Shown: positions 7,626 through 16,586 of the stretch, piece by piece | How the letters are laid out: the number at the start of each line of letters is the position of its first letter | Position numbering within the stretch: the first letter of the stretch is position 1 | From: JBCDGZ01 sp038750655 | GTDB lineage: Bacteria; Bacteroidota; Bacteroidia; Chitinophagales; Saprospiraceae | Direction: 5' to 3' | Length of the DNA stretch: 38,218 bases | Assembly (NCBI GenBank): GCA_038750655.1 | Contig: JBCDGZ010000072.1 | Coordinates: 1 to 38,218, forward strand | The notes under the pieces: model-generated | What the model was told of the DNA's origin: nothing | What the model saw: the letters and a program-made list of their open reading frames with translations, nothing else | Database searches by the model: none | Translations under genes and position numbers: made by a program

Positions 7626-8646
7626 GAAATTTGTGCTAAGCTGCCTATTGAGCTGCTGGGTGCTGTGCCTTATTGCGCAGGAACGCCCAGTGATTTTTCC
7701 CGAAGATATTGATGCTGGTGCCGTCAATATACGCTGCCTTTGTAAACCGGGGGTGGTGAATAAATCCCGTAGTCGTGGTATTGATATTGCTTACCAACTG
7801 ACGACCAATGCGAATCTCGAAGAGCAGAACAATGTACTCCTTCCGCCGCTCAGCCGACTGCGGACCTTGCAGCTTTTTATCCTCAAACTCAAAGCGCCCA
7901 TCATCAATAAGGAAGGCTTTAAATTATTGTTAGGCTACAATTACATGCCAGAGCGCTATAGCTTCGAACGCATTGGCGAGGATTTTGGAAGCGCCTTTAG
8001 GAGCCTCGACGAGAAAAGACTGAAAAGCAATGCCTTGAGCCTGTTGGCTACGTATTCGATCAATGATCGCTATTACGCTTCTGTTAGGGGGCGGGTGGCG
8101 GCCAATGGCGATTATGAGAGCTGGATTGATTTTGACAATCGCTATGCAGTCTACAACCTGATTTCGATCTTTGGGATCAAGAAGCGAGAAGACACGGAGT
8201 GGGGCTTTGGGCTGAGTTTTTCGCACAGCTTTCGCAGAACGATCGCCCTGCCTTTTCTATTCTACAATCGCAGTTTTAACGAAAAATGGGGGATTGAGTC
8301 GGTGCTACCAGTGATGATCATGGGGCGGTATAATATTAAACCGGGCAGCATTCTACTTTTTGGATTTACCTATAACAGCCGCAGTTACTCGGTTGACCTG
8401 GACAATCCTGAGACCTTTAACCCTAGTATCTATCACCTCAACCATTCCGAACTATTGATCCAAACCAGTTTGGAGCAGCAGATTATTCCCTGGCTCTGGT
8501 TCAATGTTAGGGGCGGCTTTCAGTTTAACTTTAGTACAGACTTCGAACTAGAAGGCGAGGGGCCGGGTTCCTTTCAAGTCGATCCGCAGGATGCCTTCTT
8601 TTTTCGAGTGGGAATTTTCCTTTCTCCACCAGACAAATTTTTCTAG
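7624..8646 (+). CDS. DUF6268-type outer-membrane beta-barrel protein
   Basis: A 340-residue protein with a signal peptide (MKFVLSCLLSCWVLCLIAQ). After about residue 45 it consists of alternating amphipathic strands rich in Tyr, Phe and Arg, with a terminal aromatic (…DKFF), as expected for an outer-membrane barrel. The overall pattern resembles the DUF6268 family; this is from memory of the family layout. No ligand or channel function can be assigned. Its ATG overlaps the opposite-strand ATG of the chimeric gene within a shared CATG. It converges with the DUF2867 gene. Confidence 0.7.
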   Translation: MKFVLSCLLSCWVLCLIAQERPVIFPEDIDAGAVNIRCLCKPGVVNKSRSRGIDIAYQLTTNANLEEQNNVLLPPLSRLRTLQLFILKLKAPIINKEGFKLLLGYNYMPERYSFERIGEDFGSAFRSLDEKRLKSNALSLLATYSINDRYYASVRGRVAANGDYESWIDFDNRYAVYNLISIFGIKKREDTEWGFGLSFSHSFRRTIALPFLFYNRSFNEKWGIESVLPVMIMGRYNIKPGSILLFGFTYNSRSYSVDLDNPETFNPSIYHLNHSELLIQTSLEQQIIPWLWFNVRGGFQFNFSTDFELEGEGPGSFQVDPQDAFFFRVGIFLSPPDKFF

Positions 8647-8672
8647 CTGCAAAAAATAGATTTACGTAAGGA

Positions 8673-9212
8673 CTAAACTCCCTTTTTTTCATACTCTTGC
8701 TCCACCAATCTGGCCATGCGCTTAAGTATCAGTGGAACGATCAGGCGATGTACTACCCCAACGGGTAGGAAGTAGAGCTTACCGATCCAGTTGTTCATCT
8801 GTACTGTGGTGGCCAACATAATTTCGGTGCCTTCGGCTTGAGGAGTGGAAAAAAAGGAGAGCCGAAAATCCAGGTGCTGATCATCTTCACCTGATAAGAT
8901 TTCATTTTCACTATTACCCAAGATATGAAACAAGGCGATGGATTGCCCTGGCTCGCCGGTGAAGTCTTTAAGCTGACGGCCAATATCGATACCTGCGGCT
9001 GTCTTCAGCCCTAGCCAACTTGCAATGCGTTCGCGGATGAAGATGAGCACGCCAAACCACTTGGGTAAAGCTCTGAAGAAGAGCGGAGGAAGTTTGGCTG
9101 GAGGAAGCTGCTGGATTTGTTTGAGTTGGATGGCAAAGGCGTCCTGATAGTCGATTCGGTCAAGGGCGCTGGCGATCATACTATTCGGAGGGATTTGGCT
9201 AATATAGGTCAT
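8673..9212 (-). CDS. DUF2867 family protein
   Basis: A 179-residue soluble protein. It begins with a segment of the S-x-I-x-x-x-L-x-x-x-D-Y-x-D-A-F type and continues with PKW, DFRLSFF and WIGKLYFLPVGVVHRLIVPLILKRM, the pattern of DUF2867 (SRPBCC/START-like fold). That fold usually binds a hydrophobic ligand, but no function is known for this family. A good promoter lies just upstream (9248-9280). It is a single-gene unit, convergent with the barrel gene 26 bp away. Confidence 0.75.
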   Translation of the reverse strand: MTYISQIPPNSMIASALDRIDYQDAFAIQLKQIQQLPPAKLPPLFFRALPKWFGVLIFIRERIASWLGLKTAAGIDIGRQLKDFTGEPGQSIALFHILGNSENEILSGEDDQHLDFRLSFFSTPQAEGTEIMLATTVQMNNWIGKLYFLPVGVVHRLIVPLILKRMARLVEQEYEKKGV

Positions 9213-9612
9213 CGTAAGGGGTGTTTATAGGTGTAAAATAACTACATCAAATTTAAAAAATACTGCTCATTTTTGCCAAACCACCCATCGGGTAGTTTCG
9301 ATGAGTAGAGGGATTTAATCGACCAACGGAAGCAGCCTTTTTACAAAAGGATTGTACCCCCAAAAACCGAAAAAAGGGTGTTTTTTCATCAGTAGAGGTA
9401 ATGGTGCTGTTCATCGAAAATACGAGCGACTCGTCGAAATAGTACGTCATGTTGTGACTTCTTGCTGTACATTTGAAAACGAAATCACGACTATCCTATT
9501 CCATCAAAATCAGCATTATAATTTTTAAAAATCCTTACCCTTCTTCCCAGTGGAAGGCTGGTAATTCATTTCGCCAAATTTTGAAACTCGTTTTACGCTA
9601 AAAATCAACCTA
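9213..9612. other. 400-bp intergenic region between divergent genes
   Basis: It separates the DUF2867 gene (-) from the TonB receptor (+). It contains the DUF2867 promoter and short A/T-rich runs. A 65-codon minus-strand frame (9253-9450) has no family signature, no start context and overlaps the promoter, so I do not call it a gene. No exact TAnnTTTG box was found in front of the receptor; the AT-rich stretch 9510-9610 must hold its promoter. Confidence 0.5.
9248..9280 (-). promoter_or_regulatory. Bacteroidota promoter of the DUF2867 gene
   Basis: On the minus strand TTTG (9277-9280) is followed after 21 nt by TAAATTTG (9248-9255), an exact match to TTTG-N(17-23)-TAnnTTTG. Predicted initiation near 9241 gives a leader of about 29 nt to ATG 9212. 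It is the best promoter match in the window. Confidence 0.7.
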
Positions 9613-12036
9613 ATGAAAAAGTTATTCGCTACTTCAATTTTTTCCGTCTTTAGTATCGTGCTGATGCAGGCCCAAATATCCGGCGCCATTAATGGTACGG
9701 TGCTAGACGCAGACGACGAACCCGTGGTTGCTGCCAATGTCATGCTGATGTCTGCTGCGGACAGTAATTTGGTAAAGCTGGAACTGTCAGATGATGAAGG
9801 TAAATTTTCTTTTCGTACCGTTGCTGCGGGTAGTTACTGGTTGCGTTCCAGCTACGTCGGGATGCCTAATGTCGACTCTGAAATCTTTACCTGGGATGCC
9901 GAAGGCACCATGACGATTCCTACCCTTCGGATGGTCCCGGCCAGCAATGAGTTGGAGGCGGTCACCGTTACTGCGCAGCGCCCGCTGCTGGAAGTCAAGC
10001 CCGACAAGATGGTCTTTAATGTGGAAGGCAGCGTCAATGCTGTTGGTAGTGATGCCCTTGAATTGCTGCGTAAGGCTCCGGGGGTGGTTGTTGATAATAA
10101 TGATAATGTGATGCTGCTGGGAAAGAGTGGGGTACGTATTTATATTGACGGTAAGCTTTCGCCGTTGAGTAGTGCGGACTTGGCCGCGTACCTCAAGACG
10201 GTGCAGTCTTCGGAGATTGATGCTATTGAGATCATTACGAATCCTTCGTCGAAGTATGATGCCGAAGGCGGAGCGGGGATCATCAATATCAAAATGAAAA
10301 AAGACAAGCGCCACGGGACCAATGCCAACGTCAATCTCGGATTTTCTAAGGGGCAATTATGGCAATACAATGGAGGGATCAGTGCTAATAATCGCGGTAA
10401 GAAAACCAACCTCTTCGGTAGTTACAACTACTACGATGGAGAAAACGAAAATTACTTTAACCTCTTCCGTACCCAGGCCGGCCTGGCCTTCGACCAGCGC
10501 AATGTCTCGCTCAACAACTGGCAGAGCCATAACTTCCGAGGAGGAATGGATTACTTTCTGAACAAGCATAATACCATTGGAGTGCTGGTCACTGGCTCGC
10601 TGGCCGACAATGGCAATACCATCAGCAGCCGTACGCCCATCTCCATGCAAGGACAGTCGGCCATCGACTCTATTTTGGTCGCTAATAGCGTTTTCACTCA
10701 AGAACGGGATAACGCAAATTTCAACATCAACTACCGCTTCGACAACGGCAACAACAGTTGGAATATTGATGCAGACTACGGGATTTTTCGCAATACCAGT
10801 GATAACCTACAACCCAATACCTACTACGATGCTACAGAAAGTGAAGTGCTCAATGAACAAACTTTCGCCAATAATACCCCGACCAATATTGACATCTACA
10901 CTTTTAAAGTGGATCATGAACGTACAGTGGGTAAAGGAAAACTGGGAACGGGGGTGAAGTTGAGCTACGTGGAAACGGACAACACTTTTGACTTCTTCAA
11001 CGTCTTGGGAGGGAAGGAAGTCAAGAATGACCTACTGAGCAACAATTTTGTCTACCAAGAAAATGTCAATGCCGGATACATCAACTATCAGCAGCAAATC
11101 AAAAAGTTTGGTTTTCAGGCTGGTCTGCGCGTCGAGCAGACCAATTCGGAAGGCACCCTAACTAGTGCTTTCCAAAATAGCAATGTGGATACCAGCTACT
11201 TCAATGTTTTTCCTTCGGCAGGTGTCACCTACCAAGTCAATCAAAAGAACAGCCTACAGCTGAACTACAGCCGCCGCCTCAACCGTCCTTCTTATCAAGA
11301 CCTCAACCCCTTTGAGAATCGTCTGGATGAGTTGACTTTTGAGAAAGGAAATCCATTCTTGCGACCCGAATACACCAACAGTTTCCAGCTGACCCATACT
11401 TATAATTATGCCATCAATACTTCCATCGGCTTCAGCCATACCACTGATATGATTACTCGCCTGGTGGATATTGATGATAATGATGAAAAGTCGAGCTTCA
11501 TTACTTGGTTGAATCTGGATGATCAGTATGCTTTCAACCTGAGTGTCAGCGGGGCTTTGCCCATCAAGCAGTGGTGGAGCAGCTACACGAGTATGACGGG
11601 ATCGTACACCAGAAATAAGGCGGAGATCGCTGCGGGTAAAGTTGTCGATATCGAAGTGCCAACTTTCAACATCTACAGTCAACATACCTTCCGCCTGCCC
11701 AAGGATATTTCTCTCGAAGTCTCTGGCTGGTACAACTCGCCTTCTATCTGGGGCGGCACCTTCGAAACGGATGCCATCTGGAGTATTGACGCCGGTATTC
11801 AGAAGAAGATTCTGGACGGTCGCGGAAACATCCGGGTGTCGGTCAGTGATATTTTCAAGTCGAACGTATGGTCGGGGACCAGTCGTTTGGGTGATTTATT
11901 AATGAATACGAATGGAGGTTGGGACAGCCGCCGCCTGCGGGTCAACTTCTCTTACCTCTTCGGCAACTCACAGGTCAAGAGCCGCCGTCGGCAGACCGGC
12001 CTGGAAGACGAGTCGAAGCGGGTGAAGAGCAACTAA
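9613..12036 (+). CDS. TonB-dependent receptor-like outer-membrane protein
   Basis: An 807-residue protein. Signal peptide at 1-20 (MKKLFATSIFSVFSIVLMQA); carboxypeptidase-regulatory-like domain at about 22-110 (GTVLDADDEPVVAANV … GKFSFRTVAAGSYWLRSSYVG); plug-like domain at about 115-225 (VTVTAQRP, KAPGVVVDN, VRIYIDGK, IEIITNPSSKYDAEGGAGIINI). The long C-terminal barrel has the LNYSRRLNRPSYQDLNPF signature of the Bacteroidota OMP_b-brl_3 type. Such receptors import large or scarce substrates with TonB-ExbBD; the substrate here is unknown. No SusD-like partner is adjacent. A terminator follows at 12114. Confidence 0.88.
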   Translation: MKKLFATSIFSVFSIVLMQAQISGAINGTVLDADDEPVVAANVMLMSAADSNLVKLELSDDEGKFSFRTVAAGSYWLRSSYVGMPNVDSEIFTWDAEGTMTIPTLRMVPASNELEAVTVTAQRPLLEVKPDKMVFNVEGSVNAVGSDALELLRKAPGVVVDNNDNVMLLGKSGVRIYIDGKLSPLSSADLAAYLKTVQSSEIDAIEIITNPSSKYDAEGGAGIINIKMKKDKRHGTNANVNLGFSKGQLWQYNGGISANNRGKKTNLFGSYNYYDGENENYFNLFRTQAGLAFDQRNVSLNNWQSHNFRGGMDYFLNKHNTIGVLVTGSLADNGNTISSRTPISMQGQSAIDSILVANSVFTQERDNANFNINYRFDNGNNSWNIDADYGIFRNTSDNLQPNTYYDATESEVLNEQTFANNTPTNIDIYTFKVDHERTVGKGKLGTGVKLSYVETDNTFDFFNVLGGKEVKNDLLSNNFVYQENVNAGYINYQQQIKKFGFQAGLRVEQTNSEGTLTSAFQNSNVDTSYFNVFPSAGVTYQVNQKNSLQLNYSRRLNRPSYQDLNPFENRLDELTFEKGNPFLRPEYTNSFQLTHTYNYAINTSIGFSHTTDMITRLVDIDDNDEKSSFITWLNLDDQYAFNLSVSGALPIKQWWSSYTSMTGSYTRNKAEIAAGKVVDIEVPTFNIYSQHTFRLPKDISLEVSGWYNSPSIWGGTFETDAIWSIDAGIQKKILDGRGNIRVSVSDIFKSNVWSGTSRLGDLLMNTNGGWDSRRLRVNFSYLFGNSQVKSRRRQTGLEDESKRVKSN

Positions 12037-12113
12037 ATATGGAATTTAATAATGAACGATAAAAGCATAGCCTAAGAGCTTTCAAATTTTAGTGGTTTTA
12101 ATCATCGATCTGT

Positions 12114-12150
12114 CATGGGTTGCCTCAGCTGAGGTAGCCCATGTTTTTTT
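12114..12150 (+). terminator. Strong intrinsic terminator after the TonB receptor
   Basis: The 30-nt hairpin 12114-12143 (arms begin CATGGG and end CCCATG, with CCTCAGCTGAGG at the centre) pairs along its full length with two G-U wobbles. Seven T residues (12144-12150) follow. It is 78 bp after the receptor stop and also lies between two convergent genes. Confidence 0.85.
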
Positions 12151-12173
12151 GTTGGTGGATCAGCATTAGGGGA

Positions 12174-13514
12174 TTAATCCAACTGCGAAGAGAAACGACT
12201 GGCCTTGCTGTTTTGCTTTTTATGGATGGAGAAAAAGGCAAGGCCCAGAATGACGGCGATGACCAGGAAGATTCCAGCGCCTATTATAAATACAGTGGTG
12301 CCCAGAAAATCAAACAGGGCGCCTCCCAGAATCAGCCCGATGATACTGGCCATGCTGCCCATCGAAGCGCCGTAGCCCTGGATGGCGCCCCGCCGGGAGG
12401 CTGGCCCCATCGTGGAAAGGAGGGCCAGAAAGCTGGGCCACAGAATGCCATTGCCCAGCGCCATGATGGAAACGGCGATGTAAAGTACGAGGACGGTTTT
12501 GCCTGTCAGCAAGGCAAATCCAGTGGCGAGGAGGAGGGCCCCGGTGAGCATCAGGCTGCGGTCGTTGATATAGTTGGCAACTTTGCTCAGGATGGGCCCT
12601 TGAGCGATCATGGTTACGAAGCTGTAGTAGGCCAGGAAGATGCCCAACTCCGCAACGGTCCAGTGCAGCGTGGAGGCGGTGTAGATGGGCAGGACGACGG
12701 TGAATAAGTTGAGGGCCAGATAGGTTAGGAAATAGAGGAGATACATCGTCGGAATGCCTTTGATGGCAAGGATTTCATTCCAATTATTCCGAGCACCTTG
12801 TTCTTTTTCCTCGTAGCAATCTTTCTTTTCGGCTTTGAAAAGTTGTCCTAAATTGCTGAAAGAAGGAAGGGAAGAATTGCCCACACAAGGATTGCTTTCT
12901 GTTAATCGCTTATTAATGATGTAGGCTGTCAATAAGGCTGCCAGGGCCGCTAGTGTTAAGGGGAGCAGGGTGCCCAAAAAAGTGGCGGCTAGTACGGCCG
13001 AAACCGCAGGGCCTACGGCCAATCCCAAACTGGTAGAAGTTCCAATCAAACCAAAATTCTTACTCCGATCTTCATCCGTAGATATATCCGAGATGTAAGC
13101 ATTCGCCACCGAAATATTCCCTCCCGTAAATCCATCGATCAATCGGGCCACAAAGAGCAATAACAAGGGTAGGGTCATGACGTATTTACCCGTTATTATC
13201 GTTTCCTGCGACCAGATTGGGATATTCGGGATAAAGAAAGCCACCAAGAATAAAGACCAAGCCAGGAAGGACCCCAATTGGGTAATGATCAGCACTTTTT
13301 TCCTGCCAATCCGGTCGGACAATTTTCCTAACCTTGGCGCACCAATCAGCTGAAAGAAAGGATACATTGCTCCAATAAGGCCGTAGAGGAAGCCATTTCC
13401 ACCAAAATCTGAAACAATAAAGATTAAGATAGGCAGCATTAAACTGTAGCCTAAAATGCCCAGAAAGTTGACCAGCAGTATGGGAAAGATTTTCGATTTG
13501 ATAAAGGAGATCAT
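12174..13514 (-). CDS. MFS transporter, TetA/multidrug-exporter type
   Basis: A 446-residue, 12-helix membrane protein. I chose ATG 13514 (MISFIKSKIF) because it starts just before helix 1; an earlier start at 13559 adds a non-typical extension. Motif A is present in the 2-3 loop (RLGKLSDRIGRKK, about 61-73). The segment GFTGGNISVANAYISDIS in helix 4-5 is the hallmark of the TetA/drug:H+ antiporter-1 group. A long charged central loop follows helix 6. It probably exports a small toxic compound by proton antiport. A Crp/Fnr-type regulator gene lies 66 bp upstream on the same strand, suggesting a two-gene operon with local regulation. Confidence 0.85.
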   Translation of the reverse strand: MISFIKSKIFPILLVNFLGILGYSLMLPILIFIVSDFGGNGFLYGLIGAMYPFFQLIGAPRLGKLSDRIGRKKVLIITQLGSFLAWSLFLVAFFIPNIPIWSQETIITGKYVMTLPLLLLFVARLIDGFTGGNISVANAYISDISTDEDRSKNFGLIGTSTSLGLAVGPAVSAVLAATFLGTLLPLTLAALAALLTAYIINKRLTESNPCVGNSSLPSFSNLGQLFKAEKKDCYEEKEQGARNNWNEILAIKGIPTMYLLYFLTYLALNLFTVVLPIYTASTLHWTVAELGIFLAYYSFVTMIAQGPILSKVANYINDRSLMLTGALLLATGFALLTGKTVLVLYIAVSIMALGNGILWPSFLALLSTMGPASRRGAIQGYGASMGSMASIIGLILGGALFDFLGTTVFIIGAGIFLVIAVILGLAFFSIHKKQNSKASRFSSQLD

Positions 13515-13580
13515 TGTGCTTGATTTTATGAGGTTCAGCACAAAGGAAGGGGGAATCAAAACAGAAAAAGTTAATCTAGG

Positions 13581-14156
13581 TTAAGGCTTTAGTCGACTTT
13601 TCATTTTAGAAAGGAATTGGGGGGTAATGCCGAGATAAGAAGCAATGTGCCGCTGCGAAATGCGTAGTTCGGCGCTGGGATATTTTTTAATAAAGTCCAA
13701 ATACCGATCTTCCGCAGATTTGGAAATCATGAACAGTACCCGCTCCTGCTGCGCGATAAAAGCGTTGATGTGTAAAATCCGGAAAAAGCGTTCTAGCTTA
13801 GGAATATCCAGTAGCAAGCTCTCTAGATGATGTTTGGAAAGCTGAAAGACTTCTGTTTCCTCCAGGGCCTGCAAAAAATAAAAGCCTGGCTTTTGGCTGT
13901 GAAAGCTGTACAAATCGGACACCCACCATTCCTCTTTGGCAAAGAGCGTGTTTTTCTCCAAGCCCTTGTCATCAATATCATACAAGCGCAGCAAGCCTTT
14001 GTTGACGAAATAAGTATACTTGCAAACCTCACCCGTTTGATGCAGGTATTCCTGCTTTGCGTACCGCTTGGGGATCAGCTTTTGTGCAAACAGATCGAAC
14101 TCCCGTTCCTCCAAGGAGATGTGTCGGCTGAGGTTTCTTTGCAGGCGATCATACAT
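13581..14156 (-). CDS. Crp/Fnr-family transcriptional regulator
   Basis: A 191-residue protein. An N-terminal cyclic-nucleotide-binding-like beta-roll (about 20-115, Y-F-V-N-K-G-L-L-R-L-Y) is followed by the dimer helix and a compact HTH (about 150-190: ISQRHIASYLGITPQFLSKMKSRL). This is the small Bacteroidota subgroup of Crp/Fnr regulators. There is no Cys cluster of Fnr and the cAMP-binding arginine motif is not evident, so the effector is unknown. It likely controls the adjacent MFS exporter. A TACTTTTG box (14162-14169) abuts the ATG, which would give an almost leaderless transcript. Confidence 0.85.
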   Translation of the reverse strand: MYDRLQRNLSRHISLEEREFDLFAQKLIPKRYAKQEYLHQTGEVCKYTYFVNKGLLRLYDIDDKGLEKNTLFAKEEWWVSDLYSFHSQKPGFYFLQALEETEVFQLSKHHLESLLLDIPKLERFFRILHINAFIAQQERVLFMISKSAEDRYLDFIKKYPSAELRISQRHIASYLGITPQFLSKMKSRLKP

Positions 14157-14161
14157 AATTC

Positions 14162-14169
14162 CAAAAGTA
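14162..14169 (-). promoter_or_regulatory. Candidate -7 box in front of the Crp/Fnr gene
   Basis: TACTTTTG on the minus strand fits TAnnTTTG but is only 5 nt from the ATG at 14156. It is either a leaderless promoter or chance in AT-rich DNA. Confidence 0.3.
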
Positions 14170-14306
14170 TCAAAACACAGGTAATAAAAGAAGATTTAAT
14201 ACAACAAGCATCCCCAAAACCAAGCCCTTGGTCGAACCAACTAGCTTTCTTTCTCTTTATTCCCGATCTTTTAAGAGACACTATTCGGGTATAAAAAGAA
14301 AAGCCT

Positions 14307-14930
14307 ATGTTTGGTTGGTTCCACATTTCAGGGCATTCCGATACCCAATTTAAACATCGAAAAGCATTTGCTAGTCAGAAAGCGGCGAAGCCGAAAACCT
14401 TAGGGGCAAGTGAGGTGCCGGACAACGAGGAGATCGCTGCGTTGCGTCGCGAAGGGCTCAACGCGCGTTTCCGCAAGGCCCGCCAATCCCGACGCTTTCA
14501 TCGTTGGGTTTTCTTCCCTATGCTGAGTGCCCTTTTCATATGCCTATTTTTTACTATGCATTATACCAGTCGGGATTGGATTGCTTATGAGGAAAAGCAG
14601 CGAAAAGTCCGGGGGCAGCCTCTGCTGGATCGCAAGAAAGAGGAAAATATTCAAGCTTACATCGTCTTGGTCAAAACAGGCAATCGCTATTTGCTCGGGG
14701 ATCACTTAGAGGAGGCGCAAGCCGAATTTACCAGAGCTCTGCGCCTCAATGCTTATGGCGTAGCGGCTAATTTGGGCATGAGTGAGACGCTCGCCAAGCG
14801 CTGTGAAGTGGAGGGCAAGTGGTGTGAGATGGCACAGCACTATATTGAATTTACAGCAGAGATTGCACCACAGTACCGGGAGGGCTTAGAGAACCTTAGC
14901 AGGGCCTTCGGCAGCGATGAGCCTCAGTAA
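14307..14930 (+). CDS. Single-pass membrane protein with a TPR-like domain
   Basis: A 207-residue protein with a basic, soluble N-terminus (about 1-66, including the Arg-rich stretch RFRKARQSRRFHRW). One transmembrane helix follows (about 67-86), then an outer domain of 120 residues. That domain contains a TPR-like helix pair (YLLGDHLEEAQAEFTRALRLN … NLGMSETLAKRCE). No enzyme motif is present, so a scaffold or assembly role is only a guess. It is followed 50 bp later by the sterol-desaturase-family gene on the same strand and may be co-transcribed. Confidence 0.65.
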   Translation: MFGWFHISGHSDTQFKHRKAFASQKAAKPKTLGASEVPDNEEIAALRREGLNARFRKARQSRRFHRWVFFPMLSALFICLFFTMHYTSRDWIAYEEKQRKVRGQPLLDRKKEENIQAYIVLVKTGNRYLLGDHLEEAQAEFTRALRLNAYGVAANLGMSETLAKRCEVEGKWCEMAQHYIEFTAEIAPQYREGLENLSRAFGSDEPQ

Positions 14931-14980
14931 GCCTTTCCCCCATACTTGCAGTCCTCCCCAAATGATCCTATCTTAGCAAT

Positions 14981-16258
14981 ATGGAAGCCTACGCCAAAGT
15001 ATTAACCTATGCTATCCCCGGATTTCTATTGCTTATCATCATCGAATCGCTGGTAGCACGCTGGCGTGGGATGCAGATCAACCGGGCCATGGACACCATT
15101 TCCAGCCTCAGCTCCGGAATGACCAACACCCTCAAAGCCTTGATGGGGCTCTCGATCGTGATCATCAGTTATGATTGGATGCACCAGCGATTGGCGCTTT
15201 TTGAGATCGAATCGACTGTCTGGCTGGTGGTATTGGCCTTTATCGGACACGATTTTGCCGGCTACTGGTCCCACCGCTTCAATCATATGGTCAATCTATT
15301 TTGGAATCGGCATATTGTGCACCACAGCAGTGAGGAGTTCAACCTGTCCTGTGCGTTGCGGCAGACGATTTCGGCCATCGTAGGCATCTATTTCTTCCTC
15401 TACATCCCAATGGCAATTATCGGCGTTCCGCCGCTGATTGTAGCGATTGTGGCGCCCATTCACCTGTTTGCGCAGTTTTGGTACCATACTCGACTGATTG
15501 ACCGCATGGGATTTTTAGAACACATCATTGTCACCCCTTCTCACCATCGGGTACACCACGCAATCAACGAGGAGTACATCGATAAGAATTTCTCGGAGGT
15601 TTTTATTGTCTGGGACAAATGGTTTGGTACCTTTCAAGAGGAGCTGCCGGAGGTGCCGCCGGTTTATGGTACCAAAAAGCCTGCGGCCACCTGGAATCCC
15701 ATTCTCATCAACTACATGCATCTTTGGCAATTGATCAAAGACGCCTGGCGAACCCGCAGCTGGCGGGATAAGCTGCGCATCTGGTTCATGCCTACCGGCT
15801 GGCGTCCCGTCGATGTGGCCCAAAAGCATCCCGTCCAAATCGTCACCGATGTCTACGCTCGTACCAAGTACGACACTCCCGCTTCGCCCTTTCTGCGCAA
15901 CTGGTCCTGGGCACAGCTGCTGATTCACAACCTGCTGATGTACTATATCCTCGTGCATATCGCCAGCTTTGAATTCACCGAAGTACTGCTTTACGCCAGC
16001 TTTTTGATGCTCTCCATCTTTGCCTACACCACCTTGATGGACCGCCACCCCTGGGCCTTCGGCATCGAAGCCCTCAAACTGCTGGCGGGCCTACTGCTCA
16101 TCTGGTATATGGGCGGCTGGTATGGGCTCGACAATTACCTCAGTGGCGGCACTTATCTGATCGTCGGCTACCTATTGATTTCTACTGTTCTGACTATTTA
16201 TTTTAGTTGGTTTGAGACCTCTGGGGCGGATGAAATCACGATCTCCTCCCGCATTTAA
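14981..16258 (+). CDS. Sterol desaturase / fatty-acid hydroxylase family enzyme
   Basis: A 425-residue integral membrane di-iron enzyme. The histidine clusters are all present: H90-D-F-A-G-Y-W-S-H98-R-F-N-H102, H111-I-V-H114-H115, H161, H169 and S-H188-H189-R-V-H192-H193. N-terminal helices at about 8-24, 50-65 and 80-95 surround them. This arrangement is that of the alkylglycerol-monooxygenase/C-5 sterol desaturase branch, which hydroxylates lipids using O2. The substrate is unknown. The C-terminal 110 residues form an additional block of 4 hydrophobic helices beyond the catalytic core. A small gene follows 10 bp later. Confidence 0.88.
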   Translation: MEAYAKVLTYAIPGFLLLIIIESLVARWRGMQINRAMDTISSLSSGMTNTLKALMGLSIVIISYDWMHQRLALFEIESTVWLVVLAFIGHDFAGYWSHRFNHMVNLFWNRHIVHHSSEEFNLSCALRQTISAIVGIYFFLYIPMAIIGVPPLIVAIVAPIHLFAQFWYHTRLIDRMGFLEHIIVTPSHHRVHHAINEEYIDKNFSEVFIVWDKWFGTFQEELPEVPPVYGTKKPAATWNPILINYMHLWQLIKDAWRTRSWRDKLRIWFMPTGWRPVDVAQKHPVQIVTDVYARTKYDTPASPFLRNWSWAQLLIHNLLMYYILVHIASFEFTEVLLYASFLMLSIFAYTTLMDRHPWAFGIEALKLLAGLLLIWYMGGWYGLDNYLSGGTYLIVGYLLISTVLTIYFSWFETSGADEITISSRI

Positions 16259-16268
16259 ACATTATACT

Positions 16269-16514
16269 ATGCACCCTTACAAAGTCAATTTTTTAGAAAC
16301 CTCCTTCCTTAAGCCCAAAGGCTTTAATAGAGTTCATGGAAAAATTGATGGGCTAACCACCTCCAAAGAGTTGGAAGCAATGATAATCGAGGAAGATAAA
16401 CTAGGCTATGAATTGCACAGCATTACTCCGATGACTGGCAACAATCGTCCAGACCTTGATGGCCGTATGCTTCTGACTAGCTGCCTCATGATTACTTTTA
16501 AGCGAAAAGATTAA
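16269..16514 (+). CDS. Small protein, possibly DUF4177-like
   Basis: An 81-residue protein that starts at ATG 16269, 10 bp after the desaturase stop. An upstream start (16212) would overlap that gene and was rejected. The layout is one strand, a helix (ELEAMIIEEDKLGYELHSITPM), a gap and a final strand (LLTSCLMITFKRK). This resembles the DUF4177 pattern, where a helix is followed by G-Y-E-L-x-x-I and a closing V-x-F-K-R strand. The match is from memory and weak. Tight linkage suggests co-expression with the desaturase. Confidence 0.65.
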   Translation: MHPYKVNFLETSFLKPKGFNRVHGKIDGLTTSKELEAMIIEEDKLGYELHSITPMTGNNRPDLDGRMLLTSCLMITFKRKD

Positions 16515-16525
16515 AGGGAATTGAC

Positions 16526-16533
16526 TATTTTTG
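16526..16533 (+). promoter_or_regulatory. Candidate -7 box for the AraC-type regulator
   Basis: TATTTTTG matches TAnnTTTG. Initiation near 16540 gives a leader of about 47 nt to ATG 16587. No clear TTTG -33 element. Confidence 0.45.
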
Positions 16534-16586
16534 GTAGAATCGGACGATTAATGTCGAGATATTAAGTTGATTTTGAAGGCCAATCT

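Noticed and set aside
9253..9450. 65-codon minus-strand frame in the 9213-9612 gap
   Set aside because: Overlaps the best promoter in the window and shows no recognisable protein features.
12141..12707. 188-codon plus-strand frame opposite the MFS gene
   Set aside because: Gly/Gln/Asp-rich antisense translation of transmembrane codons; begins inside the terminator.
14969..14976. TATCTTAG with CTTG 20 nt upstream, before the desaturase gene
   Set aside because: One mismatch in each box and the start would fall on the ATG; kept out as too weak.
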